Origin: Brevundimonas basaltis
GTDB taxonomy: Bacteria; Pseudomonadota; Alphaproteobacteria; Caulobacterales; Caulobacteraceae
Direction of reading: 5' to 3'
DNA length: 64,000 nt
Assembly (NCBI RefSeq): GCF_014202075.1
Contig: NZ_JACHFZ010000004.1
Coordinates: 186,001 to 250,000 of the forward strand
The notes under the pieces were generated by a model. That model saw only the letters and a program-made list of their open reading frames with translations, ran no database searches and had not been told where the DNA came from. Within the stretch, counting starts at the first letter, position 1, and every line of letters starts with the position of its first letter. Below are positions 1-8,470 of the stretch, piece after piece. Position numbers and translations under genes: made by a program.

Positions 1-528
1 GGGGATCAACCCTCAACAGCAATCCCCGCTGTACCGGCCCTGCCGGCGATCCGCCCGGCCCCCGCCGTAGACCAGGCCGGCTTCGGCGTCGGCTCCGCCC
101 TCCCGGCCACGGTCTCGGCAATGCCCGATCTCGTCGCCTGCAAGGCGGAGTGGGGCGAGACCTACAGGCCACTGAAGGTGATCTCGGCGCGCCTGACCGC
201 CGAAACCGAGCTCTGGGGCGCGCCCTGTTCCCTGACCACCTTCAACGCCGGCTACCTGCTCTATCTCACCGGCCCCGGCGGACGCGATCCCGTCCGGCTG
301 AAGCTTCGCGGGGCGTTGGAAGAAACCAGCCGTTTCGTAAATCCCGCCTACGACGCCGATACGCGCACGCTGAGCCAGACAGAGTGGGGCAACAAATGGG
401 GCCATTGTGGGCGGGCTCAGTCCTGGATCTGGACGAACGACGGCTTCCAATTGCAGAGCGAGACGGCGATGACGAGCTGCAACGCTCTTTACCCCCCGAT
501 TTGGCCGTCACTCTGGAGCTCCCGATGA
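1..528 (+). CDS. DUF1176 domain protein, 5' end outside window
   Basis: The reading frame is open from the first base, so the gene begins upstream; about 175 residues are visible. The Ala/Pro-rich start is followed by a region ending in a Gly-His-Cys-Gly segment, an aromatic 'SWIWTNDGFQLQ' stretch, a Met-x-x-Cys motif and a Trp-rich tail ('WPSLWSSR'). This C-terminal pattern matches DUF1176, a family of exported alphaproteobacterial proteins with no established biochemical role. An internal ATG at 121 exists, but the family resemblance and the coding character upstream argue against it being the start. The gene ends 61 bases before the flavoprotein gene at 590, on the same strand. The family call is from motif memory only. 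Confidence 0.7.
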   Translation, partial: GDQPSTAIPAVPALPAIRPAPAVDQAGFGVGSALPATVSAMPDLVACKAEWGETYRPLKVISARLTAETELWGAPCSLTTFNAGYLLYLTGPGGRDPVRLKLRGALEETSRFVNPAYDADTRTLSQTEWGNKWGHCGRAQSWIWTNDGFQLQSETAMTSCNALYPPIWPSLWSSR

Positions 529-589
529 CCATCAGATCGCTCACCTGGGCCGACGGCTCCGGTCAACCGCCCGGGCGTCGGGCTGACCG

Positions 590-1507
590 ATGGTCGACGC
601 AGTGACGGCTGCCGAGGTTCTGGTCATCGGCGCGGGCCCGGCGGGGCTGACGGCCGCGACCTATCTGGCCCGGTTCCGTCGCCGGGTGCTGGTGGCCGAC
701 GGAGGCGCGCCGCGGGCCTGCTGGATCCCGGTCAGCCACAATATGCCGGGATTTCCGGTGGGCATCACCGGCGAGGCCATCCTGCAACGCATGACCGAGC
801 AGGCCGAGGAGTACGGGGCCGTGGTCGAGCCGGGAAGGGTCGAGAGCGTCGCCCGGACGGGCGACGGCTTCACCGCGCGCCTGAACGGTCGGGACGTCCC
901 GGTCCGCGCCGTACTCCTGGCGACGGGAGTGACCGACCATCGCCCGCACCTGCCAGGAGTGGAGCAGGCCATCGAGCGGGCGCTGGTGCGCATCTGCCCG
1001 ATCTGCGACGGCTACGAGGCGATCAACAGGGCGGTCGCGGTCATTGGCCGGGACGACAGCGGGGCGCGTGAGGCGAGTTTTCTGCGCACCTATTCCGACC
1101 GCGTGACGCTGATCCACGTCGGTGACCCGGAGGCCCTGACGCAGGAGGACGAACTGGCCCGTCTCGGCATCGAACTGGTGCGCGCGCCGATCGACAATGT
1201 GCGACTGGAGGACGACCGGGTCACCGCCCTGAGCTGGGGCGGCGCTTTCCGGGTCTTTGACCTGGTCTATTCCGCGCTCGGAACAACGCCGAATGCGGAT
1301 CTGGCGAAGGACCTGGGCGCGGCGCTGGGCGACGACGGGAGGTTGGTCGTGGACGATCATCAGGCCACGACGGTCCCGCGCCTCTATGCGGCGGGAGACG
1401 TGGTCCGCGGACTGAACCAGATCGCCGTCGCCGGGGCCGAGGCCGCCATCGCCGCGACCGCCATCCACAACGCACTGCGCCGCGCCGACGGCGAGATGAT
1501 CGCCTGA
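590..1507 (+). CDS. Thioredoxin-reductase-like NAD(P)/FAD oxidoreductase
   Basis: The 305-residue product has the architecture of the small TrxR-type flavoproteins. A FAD-binding GAGPAG motif lies at residues 14-19, and a redox CxxC (Cys136-Pro-Ile-Cys139, followed by Asp-Gly-Tyr-Glu) sits where TrxR has its active disulphide. A second FAD motif, 'YAAGDVV', lies near residue 267. In the NAD(P) domain the expected GxGxxG is degenerate ('AVIGRDDSGAREA'), so the pyridine-nucleotide partner is unclear. It is probably cytosolic and transfers electrons from NAD(P)H to a disulphide or a small acceptor. The natural substrate cannot be read from the sequence, because no thioredoxin gene is adjacent. 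Related names would be thioredoxin reductase or ferredoxin/flavodoxin reductase-like. Confidence 0.85.
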   Translation: MVDAVTAAEVLVIGAGPAGLTAATYLARFRRRVLVADGGAPRACWIPVSHNMPGFPVGITGEAILQRMTEQAEEYGAVVEPGRVESVARTGDGFTARLNGRDVPVRAVLLATGVTDHRPHLPGVEQAIERALVRICPICDGYEAINRAVAVIGRDDSGAREASFLRTYSDRVTLIHVGDPEALTQEDELARLGIELVRAPIDNVRLEDDRVTALSWGGAFRVFDLVYSALGTTPNADLAKDLGAALGDDGRLVVDDHQATTVPRLYAAGDVVRGLNQIAVAGAEAAIAATAIHNALRRADGEMIA

Positions 1508-1543
1508 CGCCAGGCGAATGGCTCGGCCGGGTGATCCGAGCGG

Positions 1544-3340
1544 TCAGGTCCGCATCAGATCTTCGAGGACCGACAGCGGCGTCGAGCCGTTGACCAGCAC
1601 GGCGTCGTGGAAGCGGCGCAGGTTGAAGCCGGGCTTCGCCTCAGCCTCGGCCCGGAGGCGGGCGATGACCGTGTGGCCGATCTTGTAGGCGCAGGCCTGG
1701 CCCGGCATGACGGAGTAGCGGTTGATCTCGCTATTGGCGGCGCCAACCGGTTTGGCCCCGGAAGCGACCATGTAGTCGACGGCCCGCTCGCGGCTCCAGC
1801 GCTTGTGGTGCAGGCCGGTGTCGACGACCAGCCGCACCGCCCGGAACAGGTAGGACATCAGGAAACCGACCCGACCGAGCGGATCGTCGGCGTAGACGCC
1901 GAGGTCATCGGCGGCCACCGCCTCGGCGTAGAGCGCCCAGCCCTCGTTGTAGGCGGAAAAGCCGTTGGCGCGGCGCCAGGCGGGCAGGCTCTCGGTCTCG
2001 CGCTGCAGGGCGACCTGCAGGTGATGGCCGGGCGAGGCCTCGTGATAGGTCAGGGTCGGCAGGGCGAATTTCGGCCAGTTCGCGGTGTCGCGCAGGTTGA
2101 TGTAGTAGGCTCCCGGCCGGGAGCCATCGAGCGGCGGGCCCTGGTAGTAGCCGCCGGGAGCGCCGGCCTCGATGGCAGGAGGCACGCGGCGGACCTCGAC
2201 CCCGGTGCGCGGCAGGCGGCCGAACAGGCGGGGCAGCAGGGGGTCGAGAGCGGCGACCTGACGATTCAGACTCTCGATCAGGGCGGCCTTGCCTTCGTCG
2301 GTGTTGGGCCAGAGCTGGGCCGGGTCCTTGTTCAGGGCGTCGATGCGTTCGCCGACCGTGCCCTGCGTCATGCCCTGGGCCTTGAGGATGGTGTCGATCT
2401 CTGCAGTGATCGAGGCGACCTGTTCGAGGCCGACGGCATGAACCTCGTCGGGCGTCATGTCGGTGGTGGTCCAGTATTTCAGGCCGTGGGCGTAGAAGCG
2501 CTCGCCGTCGGGCAGGCGCCAGACGCCGGCGTCGTGGACCGCACCGGGGCGCAGGCGTTCGAAGGCGGCGATCTGGCGATCGAGGGCCGGCTTTACGCCG
2601 GTCTCGACGAGGGCGGCCCCGCGGTCGCCGTAGCCAGACAGGCCGAGCGCCGCCGCCTTGCGCTCCAGCGTGCGGATCATGGCCATGTCGGCGGCGGGCT
2701 GGCCCCGCAGGGCCTTCAACTGGCCGAGCGTCAGGTCGATGACGAAGTCCGGCGGAACCACGCCCTTGCCCGCATCGCGTTCGATTCGGCCTGTCTCGGC
2801 GTCGATGTTGGGGCCGAAGGCGGACAGGCGGGCGAGGAAGGCCTCGGCGCCGTCGCGGTCCTCGACCCGGTGCTGGCTGTCCATGAAGTCGGGGACGGTG
2901 AAATAGGACCCGGTCATCTGGCTGACGAGATAGGGGCCCATCCGGCCGCCCTCGATGGCCGCGCCGTAGTCGAAGGAGGCCCCGGTCGAGGCGGTCCGGG
3001 CGCGAAACGCGGCGACGGCGAGGTTGATCGTGCCGGGCCGGGTCAAGCCGGTCTGGTCGAAGTCGGCCAGCGCCTGCAGGCGGGCGTTGGCCTCGGCCCG
3101 GTCGGCCATCCACGCCGTCTCGCTACGGTCCGACAGCTTCGAGGCCAGGTGTGCGCGCTCGCCGCGGTCGAGGCCGAGGTTGGTGGCGGTCTCGGGCGAA
3201 CTGTCGATGTCCGCGTCGAACCATCGGGAGAGCATGGCGTCGAGGCGGTCGTCCGCATCGCTACGGGCGAAGGCCGGCCCGGCGGCGGCGAGACCGACTC
3301 CGGCGGCGGCGGTCTGAAGCAGGCGGCGGCGGTCGATCAT
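1544..3340 (-). CDS. DUF885 family exported protein, possible metallopeptidase
   Basis: The 598-residue product starts with a twin-arginine-like leader (MIDRRRLLQTAAAGVG, then an Ala-rich core ending near AFARS), so it is probably exported folded through Tat. I chose the ATG at 3338-3340 because it gives this leader; the frame stays open further upstream, but that stretch is uninformative. The body matches DUF885, including the conserved 'YHEASPGHHLQ' segment, which resembles the HExxxGH zinc site of carboxypeptidase-like M3/M32 enzymes, and a late 'NEGWALYAE' motif with a likely third metal ligand. A periplasmic zinc peptidase is an inference from these motifs; the family is poorly characterised. 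The gene converges with the flavoprotein gene at 590-1507, with 36 bases between stops. Confidence 0.85.
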   Translation of the reverse strand: MIDRRRLLQTAAAGVGLAAAGPAFARSDADDRLDAMLSRWFDADIDSSPETATNLGLDRGERAHLASKLSDRSETAWMADRAEANARLQALADFDQTGLTRPGTINLAVAAFRARTASTGASFDYGAAIEGGRMGPYLVSQMTGSYFTVPDFMDSQHRVEDRDGAEAFLARLSAFGPNIDAETGRIERDAGKGVVPPDFVIDLTLGQLKALRGQPAADMAMIRTLERKAAALGLSGYGDRGAALVETGVKPALDRQIAAFERLRPGAVHDAGVWRLPDGERFYAHGLKYWTTTDMTPDEVHAVGLEQVASITAEIDTILKAQGMTQGTVGERIDALNKDPAQLWPNTDEGKAALIESLNRQVAALDPLLPRLFGRLPRTGVEVRRVPPAIEAGAPGGYYQGPPLDGSRPGAYYINLRDTANWPKFALPTLTYHEASPGHHLQVALQRETESLPAWRRANGFSAYNEGWALYAEAVAADDLGVYADDPLGRVGFLMSYLFRAVRLVVDTGLHHKRWSRERAVDYMVASGAKPVGAANSEINRYSVMPGQACAYKIGHTVIARLRAEAEAKPGFNLRRFHDAVLVNGSTPLSVLEDLMRT

Positions 3341-3464
3341 GGGCTCGGTCTCCGGTCTTGGCGCTAGATTGAGCCGAACGGCGGCGCTTCGACAAGCGTC
3401 AGCTTTCGTGGGTTTCCGCAACGCCGGTCTCCGCCAACATGGCTCGGCGAACGGGAGCAGATCG

Positions 3465-3800
3465 ATGAACAGGCGAACGCGGGCGGCGCTGGCGCTGGCG
3501 ACAGCGATGGCGGCGGGGGGCTGCAGCACCGATCCCGAGTTCTGGGAGGCGGTCTCGAAGGGCCTGGACCAGGCGGCGGCGGACCTCGAATACCAGAACG
3601 CCTACTGCTACTGGGCCCCGCCGCCGGGCCTGCCCTACGGGGCCAATCAGCGGTATTGCCCGGGCGACTACGGCTATCGGGACATCTACATCCCGCCGGA
3701 TTCGCCCTACTGGCGGCGGCGGGGCGATCACGACCACCGGGACCGCCATCGGGAGCGCAGGCGCGACCGGGACCACGGCCACGACAGCCGCAAGCGGTAG
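3465..3800 (+). CDS. Small putative lipoprotein with charged His/Arg/Asp tail
   Basis: From the ATG at 3465 the product is 111 residues: a basic N-terminus (MNRRTR), an Ala-rich hydrophobic segment and a lipobox (AAGGC), so it should be a lipoprotein. The middle is rich in Tyr, Pro and Trp ('YCYWAPPPGLPYG'), and the last 30 residues are almost only Arg, Asp, His and Glu. The tail could bind metal ions or anionic polymers, but nothing proves this. An upstream ATG in the same frame at 3339 would add 42 residues with no signal sequence and is less likely. The stop lies two bases before the end of cckA, so the two genes converge tightly. No family recognised. Confidence 0.7.
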   Translation: MNRRTRAALALATAMAAGGCSTDPEFWEAVSKGLDQAAADLEYQNAYCYWAPPPGLPYGANQRYCPGDYGYRDIYIPPDSPYWRRRGDHDHRDRHRERRRDRDHGHDSRKR

Positions 3801-3802
3801 GC

Positions 3803-5833
3803 TCAGGCGCGGAGTTCCTGCTTGACCCGTTCGGCGAGGGTCTTGATGTCCAGCGGCTTGGGCAGGAAGGAGACGCCGACCTCGTCCTGCAGCAGGTCGG
3901 AGAAGTCGCTTTCGGCGTAGCCCGAGATGAACATGACGGGCGCGTCGCCGAGGAAGGGGCGGGCCTTCTTGAGCAGGGACGGGCCGTCGAGGCCGGGCAT
4001 GATGACGTCGGAGATCATCATGTCGATGGTCCCGGCGTGTTCCTCGGCCAGTTCCAGCGCCTCTTCGCCGTCGGCGGCCTCGATGACCTCATAGCCGCGC
4101 TGGCGCAGAAGGCGGGCGGCGATGCCGCGCACGGCCGCCTCGTCTTCGACGAACAGGATGCGGCCGGCGCCCGACAGGTCCCGCGGCGCCTTGAGCTTGA
4201 TCTCGACCACCGGCGTCTCGGCCAGTTCGGCCTCGGCGGCCTCGGGCAGGAAGATGCGGAAGGCGGCGCCGGCGCCCTCGAGATTGGTGACGTTGATGTG
4301 GCCGCCGGCCTGTTCGACGATGCCGTAGACCGTGGCCAGGCCCATGCCGGTGCCCTCGTTCACCGCCTTGGTGGTGAAGAAGGGCTCGAAGATCTTGCCG
4401 AGAATCTCGGGCGGGACGCCGGGGCCGGTGTCCGAGACCTCGATCAAGGCGACGGCGTCAGCGGTCGGGGCGGCCCAACCAAGGGCGCGGGCCTCGTCGG
4501 CGCCGAGGCGGGCGGTGCGGATAGTGACCACGCCGGCGCCAGGCTCGACCACGCCGCGCATGGCGTCACGGGCGTTGACAGCGAGGTTCATCACCGCGGT
4601 TTCGAGCTGGCTCTTGTCGGCAAGGACCACCGGCAGGTCGCGGCCGTAGTCGGTTTCCAGCCGAACGTCCTCGCGCAGCAGGCGGCGCAGCAGGACGGCG
4701 AACTCGCCGACCAGTTCGCCGAGGTCGAGCCGCTCCCTGCGAACGGTGGACTTGCGCGAGAAGGCCAGCAACTTGCGCACCAGATCGGCGGCGCGGATGG
4801 CGGTCTGGCGGATCTCGTTGAGGCCCTCGTAGGAGGGATCGCCGACCGGGTGGCGTTCCAGCAGGCCGGACAGCTGCAGCTGGATGGCGGTCAACAGATT
4901 GTTGAAGTCGTGGGCCACGCCGCCGGCCAGCTGGCCCACCGCCTGCATCTTCTGCGCCTGCGACAGCTGCAATTCCATCGACTTCTGGGCCGAGACGTCG
5001 AACAGCCAGATGCGCCGTTTGTCGCCCTCGGGCGCGACGTAGAGGTGCAGCATCCTGTCGGGGAAGGCCCGGGCGACGAGCTCGATCGGGCCGGAGGAGC
5101 CGGCGGCCAGCTTGGCGCGGGCCTCGGTCACGCCGGCGGGATCGAACAGGTGGCCGAAGGCGGCGTCGCGGGCGGCGGCGGGGCCGGTCAGGATGGCGAG
5201 GGCGGCGTTGGCCTCCTCGACCTTGCCGGCGAACAGGTCGTCGGCGGCGATGACGGCCGAGCCGAACGGGGCGCCGGCGGCCATGGCGCGACTCTCGACA
5301 GCGTTGGAGCCCGGGGCCGGCGGACCGCCGGTGACCACGGGCAGGGCGGCCTCGGGCGCGGCGCGGACGAGGAAGCGCCCCTCCCCGGCCAGACCGATCA
5401 GCACCTCCTGCTCGCGCTCGCCGATGACGACGATGGCGCGGCCCTGTTCGCCGGCGCGGGCCTGGGCGAAGGCCATGTAGAGGGCGGAAGCCGAGCGGCC
5501 CTTGGGCAGGCTGGTGGTGGCGCCGTTGCTTTCAGCCCAGGCGGCGTTGAAGGCGAGGACCTGGCCGGAGGCCCAGACCAGAGCGGCGGGCTCGGCCATG
5601 GCGTCGAGGAGATCGACGGTGGCGTCGCCCACCGGCTTGCGGCTCTCGCCGCGGGCGAAGGCGAACAGGCCGATCAGGGCCACGGCCCCGACGGTGAAGA
5701 TCAGCACCAGCCCCGGCGCGCTCATCGGGTCGGCGCGGAAGGCCGGATAGGCCAGGGCCCCGACCGCCACGACGAAGCCGATCGCCATGATGATCAGCAG
5801 CGGATCGATGCCCTTGCGGTCGGTTGCGGTCAT
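3803..5833 (-). CDS. cckA: Cell-cycle hybrid histidine kinase CckA
   Basis: The 676-residue hybrid kinase has two N-terminal membrane segments (about residues 11-32 and 40-60), a PAS-like sensing region to about 290, a HisKA dimerisation helix with phospho-acceptor His308 in 'AHDFNN', an HATPase_c domain (N box around Asn418-Asn421, G1 'DTGPGVP', G2 'GTGMGLA'), and a C-terminal receiver from about 557 with phospho-acceptor Asp609 in '[12 protein letters not shown]'. In Caulobacter CckA these residues are His322 and Asp623; both are offset by 14 here, which supports orthology and not mere family membership. CckA is the bifunctional kinase/phosphatase at the top of the CckA-ChpT-CtrA/CpdR phosphorelay, located at the cell poles. 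The gene is monocistronic and faces a 560-base intergenic region that probably holds its promoter. Confidence 0.93.
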   Translation of the reverse strand: MTATDRKGIDPLLIIMAIGFVVAVGALAYPAFRADPMSAPGLVLIFTVGAVALIGLFAFARGESRKPVGDATVDLLDAMAEPAALVWASGQVLAFNAAWAESNGATTSLPKGRSASALYMAFAQARAGEQGRAIVVIGEREQEVLIGLAGEGRFLVRAAPEAALPVVTGGPPAPGSNAVESRAMAAGAPFGSAVIAADDLFAGKVEEANAALAILTGPAAARDAAFGHLFDPAGVTEARAKLAAGSSGPIELVARAFPDRMLHLYVAPEGDKRRIWLFDVSAQKSMELQLSQAQKMQAVGQLAGGVAHDFNNLLTAIQLQLSGLLERHPVGDPSYEGLNEIRQTAIRAADLVRKLLAFSRKSTVRRERLDLGELVGEFAVLLRRLLREDVRLETDYGRDLPVVLADKSQLETAVMNLAVNARDAMRGVVEPGAGVVTIRTARLGADEARALGWAAPTADAVALIEVSDTGPGVPPEILGKIFEPFFTTKAVNEGTGMGLATVYGIVEQAGGHINVTNLEGAGAAFRIFLPEAAEAELAETPVVEIKLKAPRDLSGAGRILFVEDEAAVRGIAARLLRQRGYEVIEAADGEEALELAEEHAGTIDMMISDVIMPGLDGPSLLKKARPFLGDAPVMFISGYAESDFSDLLQDEVGVSFLPKPLDIKTLAERVKQELRA

Positions 5834-5940
5834 GTCGCCTCGGCCCGAATCATTGGGGCGTTTCCGGCGATAGTGGGCTGGATGCGCGCCGGGTGCGAAT
5901 CCGGCGCGGCCCTGGCCGGAGGGGCGGGTGGTGCGGCGGG

Positions 5941-5956
5941 TTTCACCCGGGTGAAA
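5941..5956. promoter_or_regulatory. Perfect 16-base palindrome upstream of cckA
   Basis: TTTCACCCGGGTGAAA is perfectly self-complementary and lies 108-123 bases before the cckA start codon. Uninterrupted palindromes of this size are typical of operators for dimeric repressors, but I do not recognise the protein, so the regulatory role is inferred. Confidence 0.4.
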
Positions 5957-5966
5957 TTCCGAAGAA

Positions 5967-6026
5967 CGGTGTGTCAGAGTCGGCAGAGTCGGCGCCGGAA
6001 TTCGGTGTGGCAGAGTCGCCAGAGTC
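5967..6026. repeat. Tandem imperfect 24-base direct repeat
   Basis: Copies at 5967-5990 and 6003-6026 share the pattern CGGTGTGKCAGAGTCGSCAG followed by AGTC and differ at two positions; 12 bases separate them. Each copy itself contains two CAGAGTC units, so the heptamer occurs four times in 60 bases. The function is unknown. Confidence 0.55.
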
Positions 6027-6240
6027 TACATCGGCGCGCCTCGGGCGGTGCGGCGGGGATGCGGTTTTCAAAGACCGGCGCCTGCCGGGTCGACAGAACG
6101 GGCGGCATTATGCGCCCGCCGGCTTATCCGGATGGAAGATTGGCTTTAGATTCGGCGATGTGGCTGGAAAGGCGGGAGGTTTTCCGCTGAACCCGACTAT
6201 AAATTCGCGGATTGCCAGCAGAGCGACATGGGCAATCCAT

Positions 6241-6385
6241 CTCCTCCCCGCCGCGCAGCGATGGGGAGGCGGACCATCCGAAGCCGCAGGCGAGGATGGT
6301 GGAGGGGTGAAGCGGCTTCGCGACTGTGCGGCGGATTCGCCCCTCCACCGCTTCGCGGTCCCCCTCCCCACTGCGTGGGGAGGAG
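6241..6385. repeat. Composite inverted-repeat element A
   Basis: The outer arms CTCCTCCCC (6241-6249) and GGGGAGGAG (6377-6385) are complementary. An inner pair, GGTGGAGGGG (6298-6307) and CCCCTCCACC (6340-6349), forms a second stem. The right end is also a compact hairpin (6363-6383, 9-base stem with loop TGC), and the left end is a similar weaker one. The layout resembles the dispersed palindromic repeats of Caulobacterales genomes. It lies 10 bases beyond the stop of the leucine dehydrogenase gene and could act as its terminator. Confidence 0.7.
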
Positions 6386-6394
6386 ACGGAAGCC

Positions 6395-7492
6395 CTAGGC
6401 CGCCTTGAGCTGTTCGGCCTTCTGGTCGCGGGCGGCGTTGATGCGGGCTTCGGCGATGGCGTCGGCGATCTGGTGGGTCGGGCGCTTCTCGGCGGCGGCG
6501 CGTTCGAGGATTTCCTCGAGCGTCTCCATCAGGCGGGACAGCTTGGCCTCGACCCAGGCGGGATCGTAGGCGCCGCCGGTGTTGCGGGCGTTCAGTTCCG
6601 AGGCGACGTTGATGATGCCGCCGCCGTTGACGACGTAGTCGGGGGCGTAGAGCACGCCGCGCTCGAACAGCATCTGACCGATGTCGGGCGTGGCCAGCTG
6701 GTTGTTGGCGGCGCCGACGACGGCCTTGGCCGACAGACGGTCGAGGGTCTGGGGGTTCAGCGTCGCGCCGAGGGCGCAGGGGGCGTAGATGTCGGCCTTG
6801 ACGTCATAGATGACGTCGGGAGCGACGATCTCGGCGTTGGTGCGGGCGGCGACCTCCGACAGCAGGGCCTCGTTGACGTCGGTCATGACCAGTTTCGCCC
6901 CGGCGGCGTGCAGCTTGTCGGCGAGGTAGCCGCCGACGTGGCCGATGCCCTGCAGGGCCACGGTCAGGCCGGTCAGGTCGTCTTGCTTCCACAGACGGCG
7001 GGCCACGGTCAGGGTCGAGCGGAACACGCCCTCGGCGGTGACCGGCGACGGGTCGCCCGAGGCCTCGGGGCCGTCGTTGAGGCCGAGCACATAGGGGGTG
7101 ACCTTGCGGGCCTCGGCGATGTCGGCGACCGAGACGCCGACGTCTTCGGCCGCGTAGTAGCGGCCGCCGAGGGTGTCGACGGCGCGGCCGAAGGCCTGGA
7201 ACAGTTCGGGGGACTTCTGGGTGCGGCTGTCGCCGATGATGACCGACTTGCCGCCGCCCATCTCCAGATCGGCGACCGCGTTCTTGTAGCTCATGCCCTT
7301 CGACAGGCGCAGCACGTCCTCGAGCGCCTCGGCGCTGGAGGCGTAGTTCCACATGCGGGTTCCGCCGACGGCCGGGCCGCGCGCGGTCGAGTGAACAGCG
7401 ATAATGCCGCGGAGGCCGGTCTTTTCGTCAAAGACGGCGTGGACGCCTTCATGGTTCGCGAAGGACGGGGAATCAAACAGCGTCTTACCCAT
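6395..7492 (-). CDS. ldh: Leucine (branched-chain amino acid) dehydrogenase
   Basis: The 365-residue product belongs to the Glu/Leu/Phe/Val dehydrogenase family, which deaminates branched-chain L-amino acids to 2-oxoacids using NAD+. The N-terminal substrate domain shows 'GPAVGGTRMW', Lys65 in 'LSKGMSYKNA' and the catalytic-lysine motif 'GGGKS' at about 79-83. The C-terminal Rossmann fold begins with 'LQGIGHVGGY' (GxGxxG) near residue 185. The length is typical of LeuDH, as opposed to the longer glutamate dehydrogenases. It is cytosolic and probably feeds isoleucine, leucine and valine catabolism. Phenylalanine or valine dehydrogenase would be the alternatives within the family. The gene stands alone between two inverted-repeat elements. 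Confidence 0.9.
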   Translation of the reverse strand: MGKTLFDSPSFANHEGVHAVFDEKTGLRGIIAVHSTARGPAVGGTRMWNYASSAEALEDVLRLSKGMSYKNAVADLEMGGGKSVIIGDSRTQKSPELFQAFGRAVDTLGGRYYAAEDVGVSVADIAEARKVTPYVLGLNDGPEASGDPSPVTAEGVFRSTLTVARRLWKQDDLTGLTVALQGIGHVGGYLADKLHAAGAKLVMTDVNEALLSEVAARTNAEIVAPDVIYDVKADIYAPCALGATLNPQTLDRLSAKAVVGAANNQLATPDIGQMLFERGVLYAPDYVVNGGGIINVASELNARNTGGAYDPAWVEAKLSRLMETLEEILERAAAEKRPTHQIADAIAEARINAARDQKAEQLKAA

Positions 7493-7854
7493 GACAGGCG
7501 TCTCCCGGGGTATTTTTTATTGCGGCGGCTGATACGCCGGAGCGCGATGAAGGGCAAGCATGGCGGTTTGGGGGCGAGCCAGGGGCCAGGGGCTGCGGGC
7601 CAGGCGAATCCGGTCCGATACCTTCCATCCGTCATTCCGGGGCTGGAACCGGCGCATCCGGGACCAGAACCCGGAACCCAGGCGTCCGGGAACCGGCCTT
7701 GCAGGTCTCGACCCTGCCGGTGCGCTCTCCTGAGTTCCGGGTTCCGCTACGCGGCCCCGGAATGACGGACCGGAGAGGGCGCCCTTCGCGTCGCGGCCAT
7801 TGCGGAGGCCGGCGCGGGGTCGCTAACCTCGACGGACAGAAGGGAGCCGCTTCC
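7493..7854. other. Intergenic region with inverted-repeat element B
   Basis: The 362 bases separate the divergent leucine dehydrogenase and OmdA-domain genes. The first third is the likely ldh promoter side. The middle is element B (7629-7768), listed separately. No gene is supported; open frames here simply read through the repeat. Confidence 0.6.
7629..7768. repeat. Composite inverted-repeat element B
   Basis: The 15-base outer arms CCGTCATTCCGGGGC (7629-7643) and GCCCCGGAATGACGG (7754-7768) are perfectly complementary. Inner arms GAACCCGGAAC (7667-7677) and GTTCCGGGTTC (7734-7744) form a second perfect 11-base stem. The 140-base element has no coding content and looks like a non-autonomous palindromic repeat. 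Confidence 0.8.
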
Positions 7855-8124
7855 ATGACCGGAACGACCCTCAGCGGCGGCGTCGTCCACGACCTGCCAG
7901 CCGACCTCGAGGCGATGCTGGTCGCCGAGCCGGCGGCGCGGGCGACGTGGGAGGACATCACCCCGCTGGCGCGCAACGAATGGATCTGCTGGGTCCAGTC
8001 GGTGAAGAAGCCGGAGACGCGGCTGAAGCACGTGGAACAGGCGCGGGAAAACCTGAGGGACGGCAAGCGCCGGCCGTGCTGCTGGCCGGGATGTCCGCAT
8101 CGGGAGAAGACGGGGCGGGCGTAG
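7855..8124 (+). CDS. YdeI/OmpD-associated (OmdA) domain protein
   Basis: The 89-residue product starts at the ATG at 7855, preceded by an AGGGAG ribosome-binding site. The core shows the OmdA-type helix pattern: 'DLEAMLVAEPAARATWEDI', then 'RNEWICWVQSVKKPETRLKH' and a terminal 'LRDGKR'. This fits the short single-domain members of the bacteriocin-protection YdeI/OmpD-associated family, whose molecular function is not settled. The C-terminal tail adds an unusual Cys pair ('PCCWPGC'). An upstream ATG at 7699 would read through inverted-repeat element B and is rejected. No operon partner is present. Confidence 0.8.
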   Translation: MTGTTLSGGVVHDLPADLEAMLVAEPAARATWEDITPLARNEWICWVQSVKKPETRLKHVEQARENLRDGKRRPCCWPGCPHREKTGRA

Positions 8125-8230
8125 GGTGAGGAATCCGGTCGGCGAGGGCGACGATGTCCGATGTCGATCAGAAGCCAAAAACTGCTTCGACCCAAAGCGG
8201 ACTCAGGGTGCGAGGCTTGCTGCAATGCAA

Positions 8231-8256
8231 AACGCCCGGCCTTTCGACCGGGCGTT
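8231..8256 (-). terminator. Rho-independent terminator of the Cys-rich peptide operon
   Basis: A perfect 9-base stem (AACGCCCGG at 8231-8239 with CCGGGCGTT at 8248-8256) and an 8-base loop lie 21 bases beyond the stop codon of the 45-residue peptide gene. Read on the minus strand, the stem runs into TTTTGC, giving a short U tract. Confidence 0.75.
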
Positions 8257-8277
8257 CCACGTTTCTCGACGGCTAAC

Positions 8278-8415
8278 CTAGCAGCAGGAACAAGCCGCAG
8301 CGACCGCTTCGCAGCAGGCGCAGATAGCTTGAGCGACAGCCTCAGGGGAGGCGGCCATAGCGGCAGTGCCGGAGGCCAGCAGAAGCAGGCCCGCGATGGT
8401 CAGAGTTCTTTTCAT
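8278..8415 (-). CDS. 45-residue exported Cys-rich peptide
   Basis: This short gene begins at the ATG at 8413-8415 and ends at TAG. The product has a clear Sec signal (MKRTLTIAGLLLLASGTAAMA, cleavage after AMA near residue 21). The mature peptide of about 24 residues has five or six Cys: 'ICACCEAV', then a terminal 'CSCC'. CxCC and CxC clusters suggest metal binding (copper or zinc) or disulphide cross-linking in the periplasm; that is inference. A strong terminator follows immediately, and another small exported Cys-containing protein lies 55 bases upstream on the same strand, so the two are likely co-transcribed. I recognise no family. Confidence 0.7.
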   Translation of the reverse strand: MKRTLTIAGLLLLASGTAAMAASPEAVAQAICACCEAVAAACSCC

Positions 8416-8470
8416 GATGAAATCCAGTTCGTTAGTGGAAGAAGTTCGAAATCAGGCAATACACCGCCGA

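Larger units (their letters stand above)
5834..6394. other. Intergenic region between cckA and leucine dehydrogenase
   Basis: The 561 bases lie upstream of cckA and downstream of the leucine dehydrogenase gene, both on the minus strand. I see no convincing gene. The stretch holds a perfect 16-base palindrome, an imperfect 24-base direct repeat and a composite inverted-repeat element, each listed separately. It presumably contains the cckA promoter, but I could not assign -35/-10 boxes or a CtrA site (TTAA-N7-TTAA). Confidence 0.6.

Noticed and set aside
1607..3367. Long plus-strand open frame of 586 codons
   Set aside because: It lies antisense to the DUF885 gene, has Gly/Ala/Val/Arg-rich composition and no motif; high GC makes such shadows common.
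3656..6190. Plus-strand open frame of 844 codons
   Set aside because: It is antisense to cckA, whose kinase and receiver motifs are intact on the minus strand.
6326..7765. Plus-strand open frame of 479 codons
   Set aside because: It is antisense to the leucine dehydrogenase gene and runs through two inverted-repeat elements.
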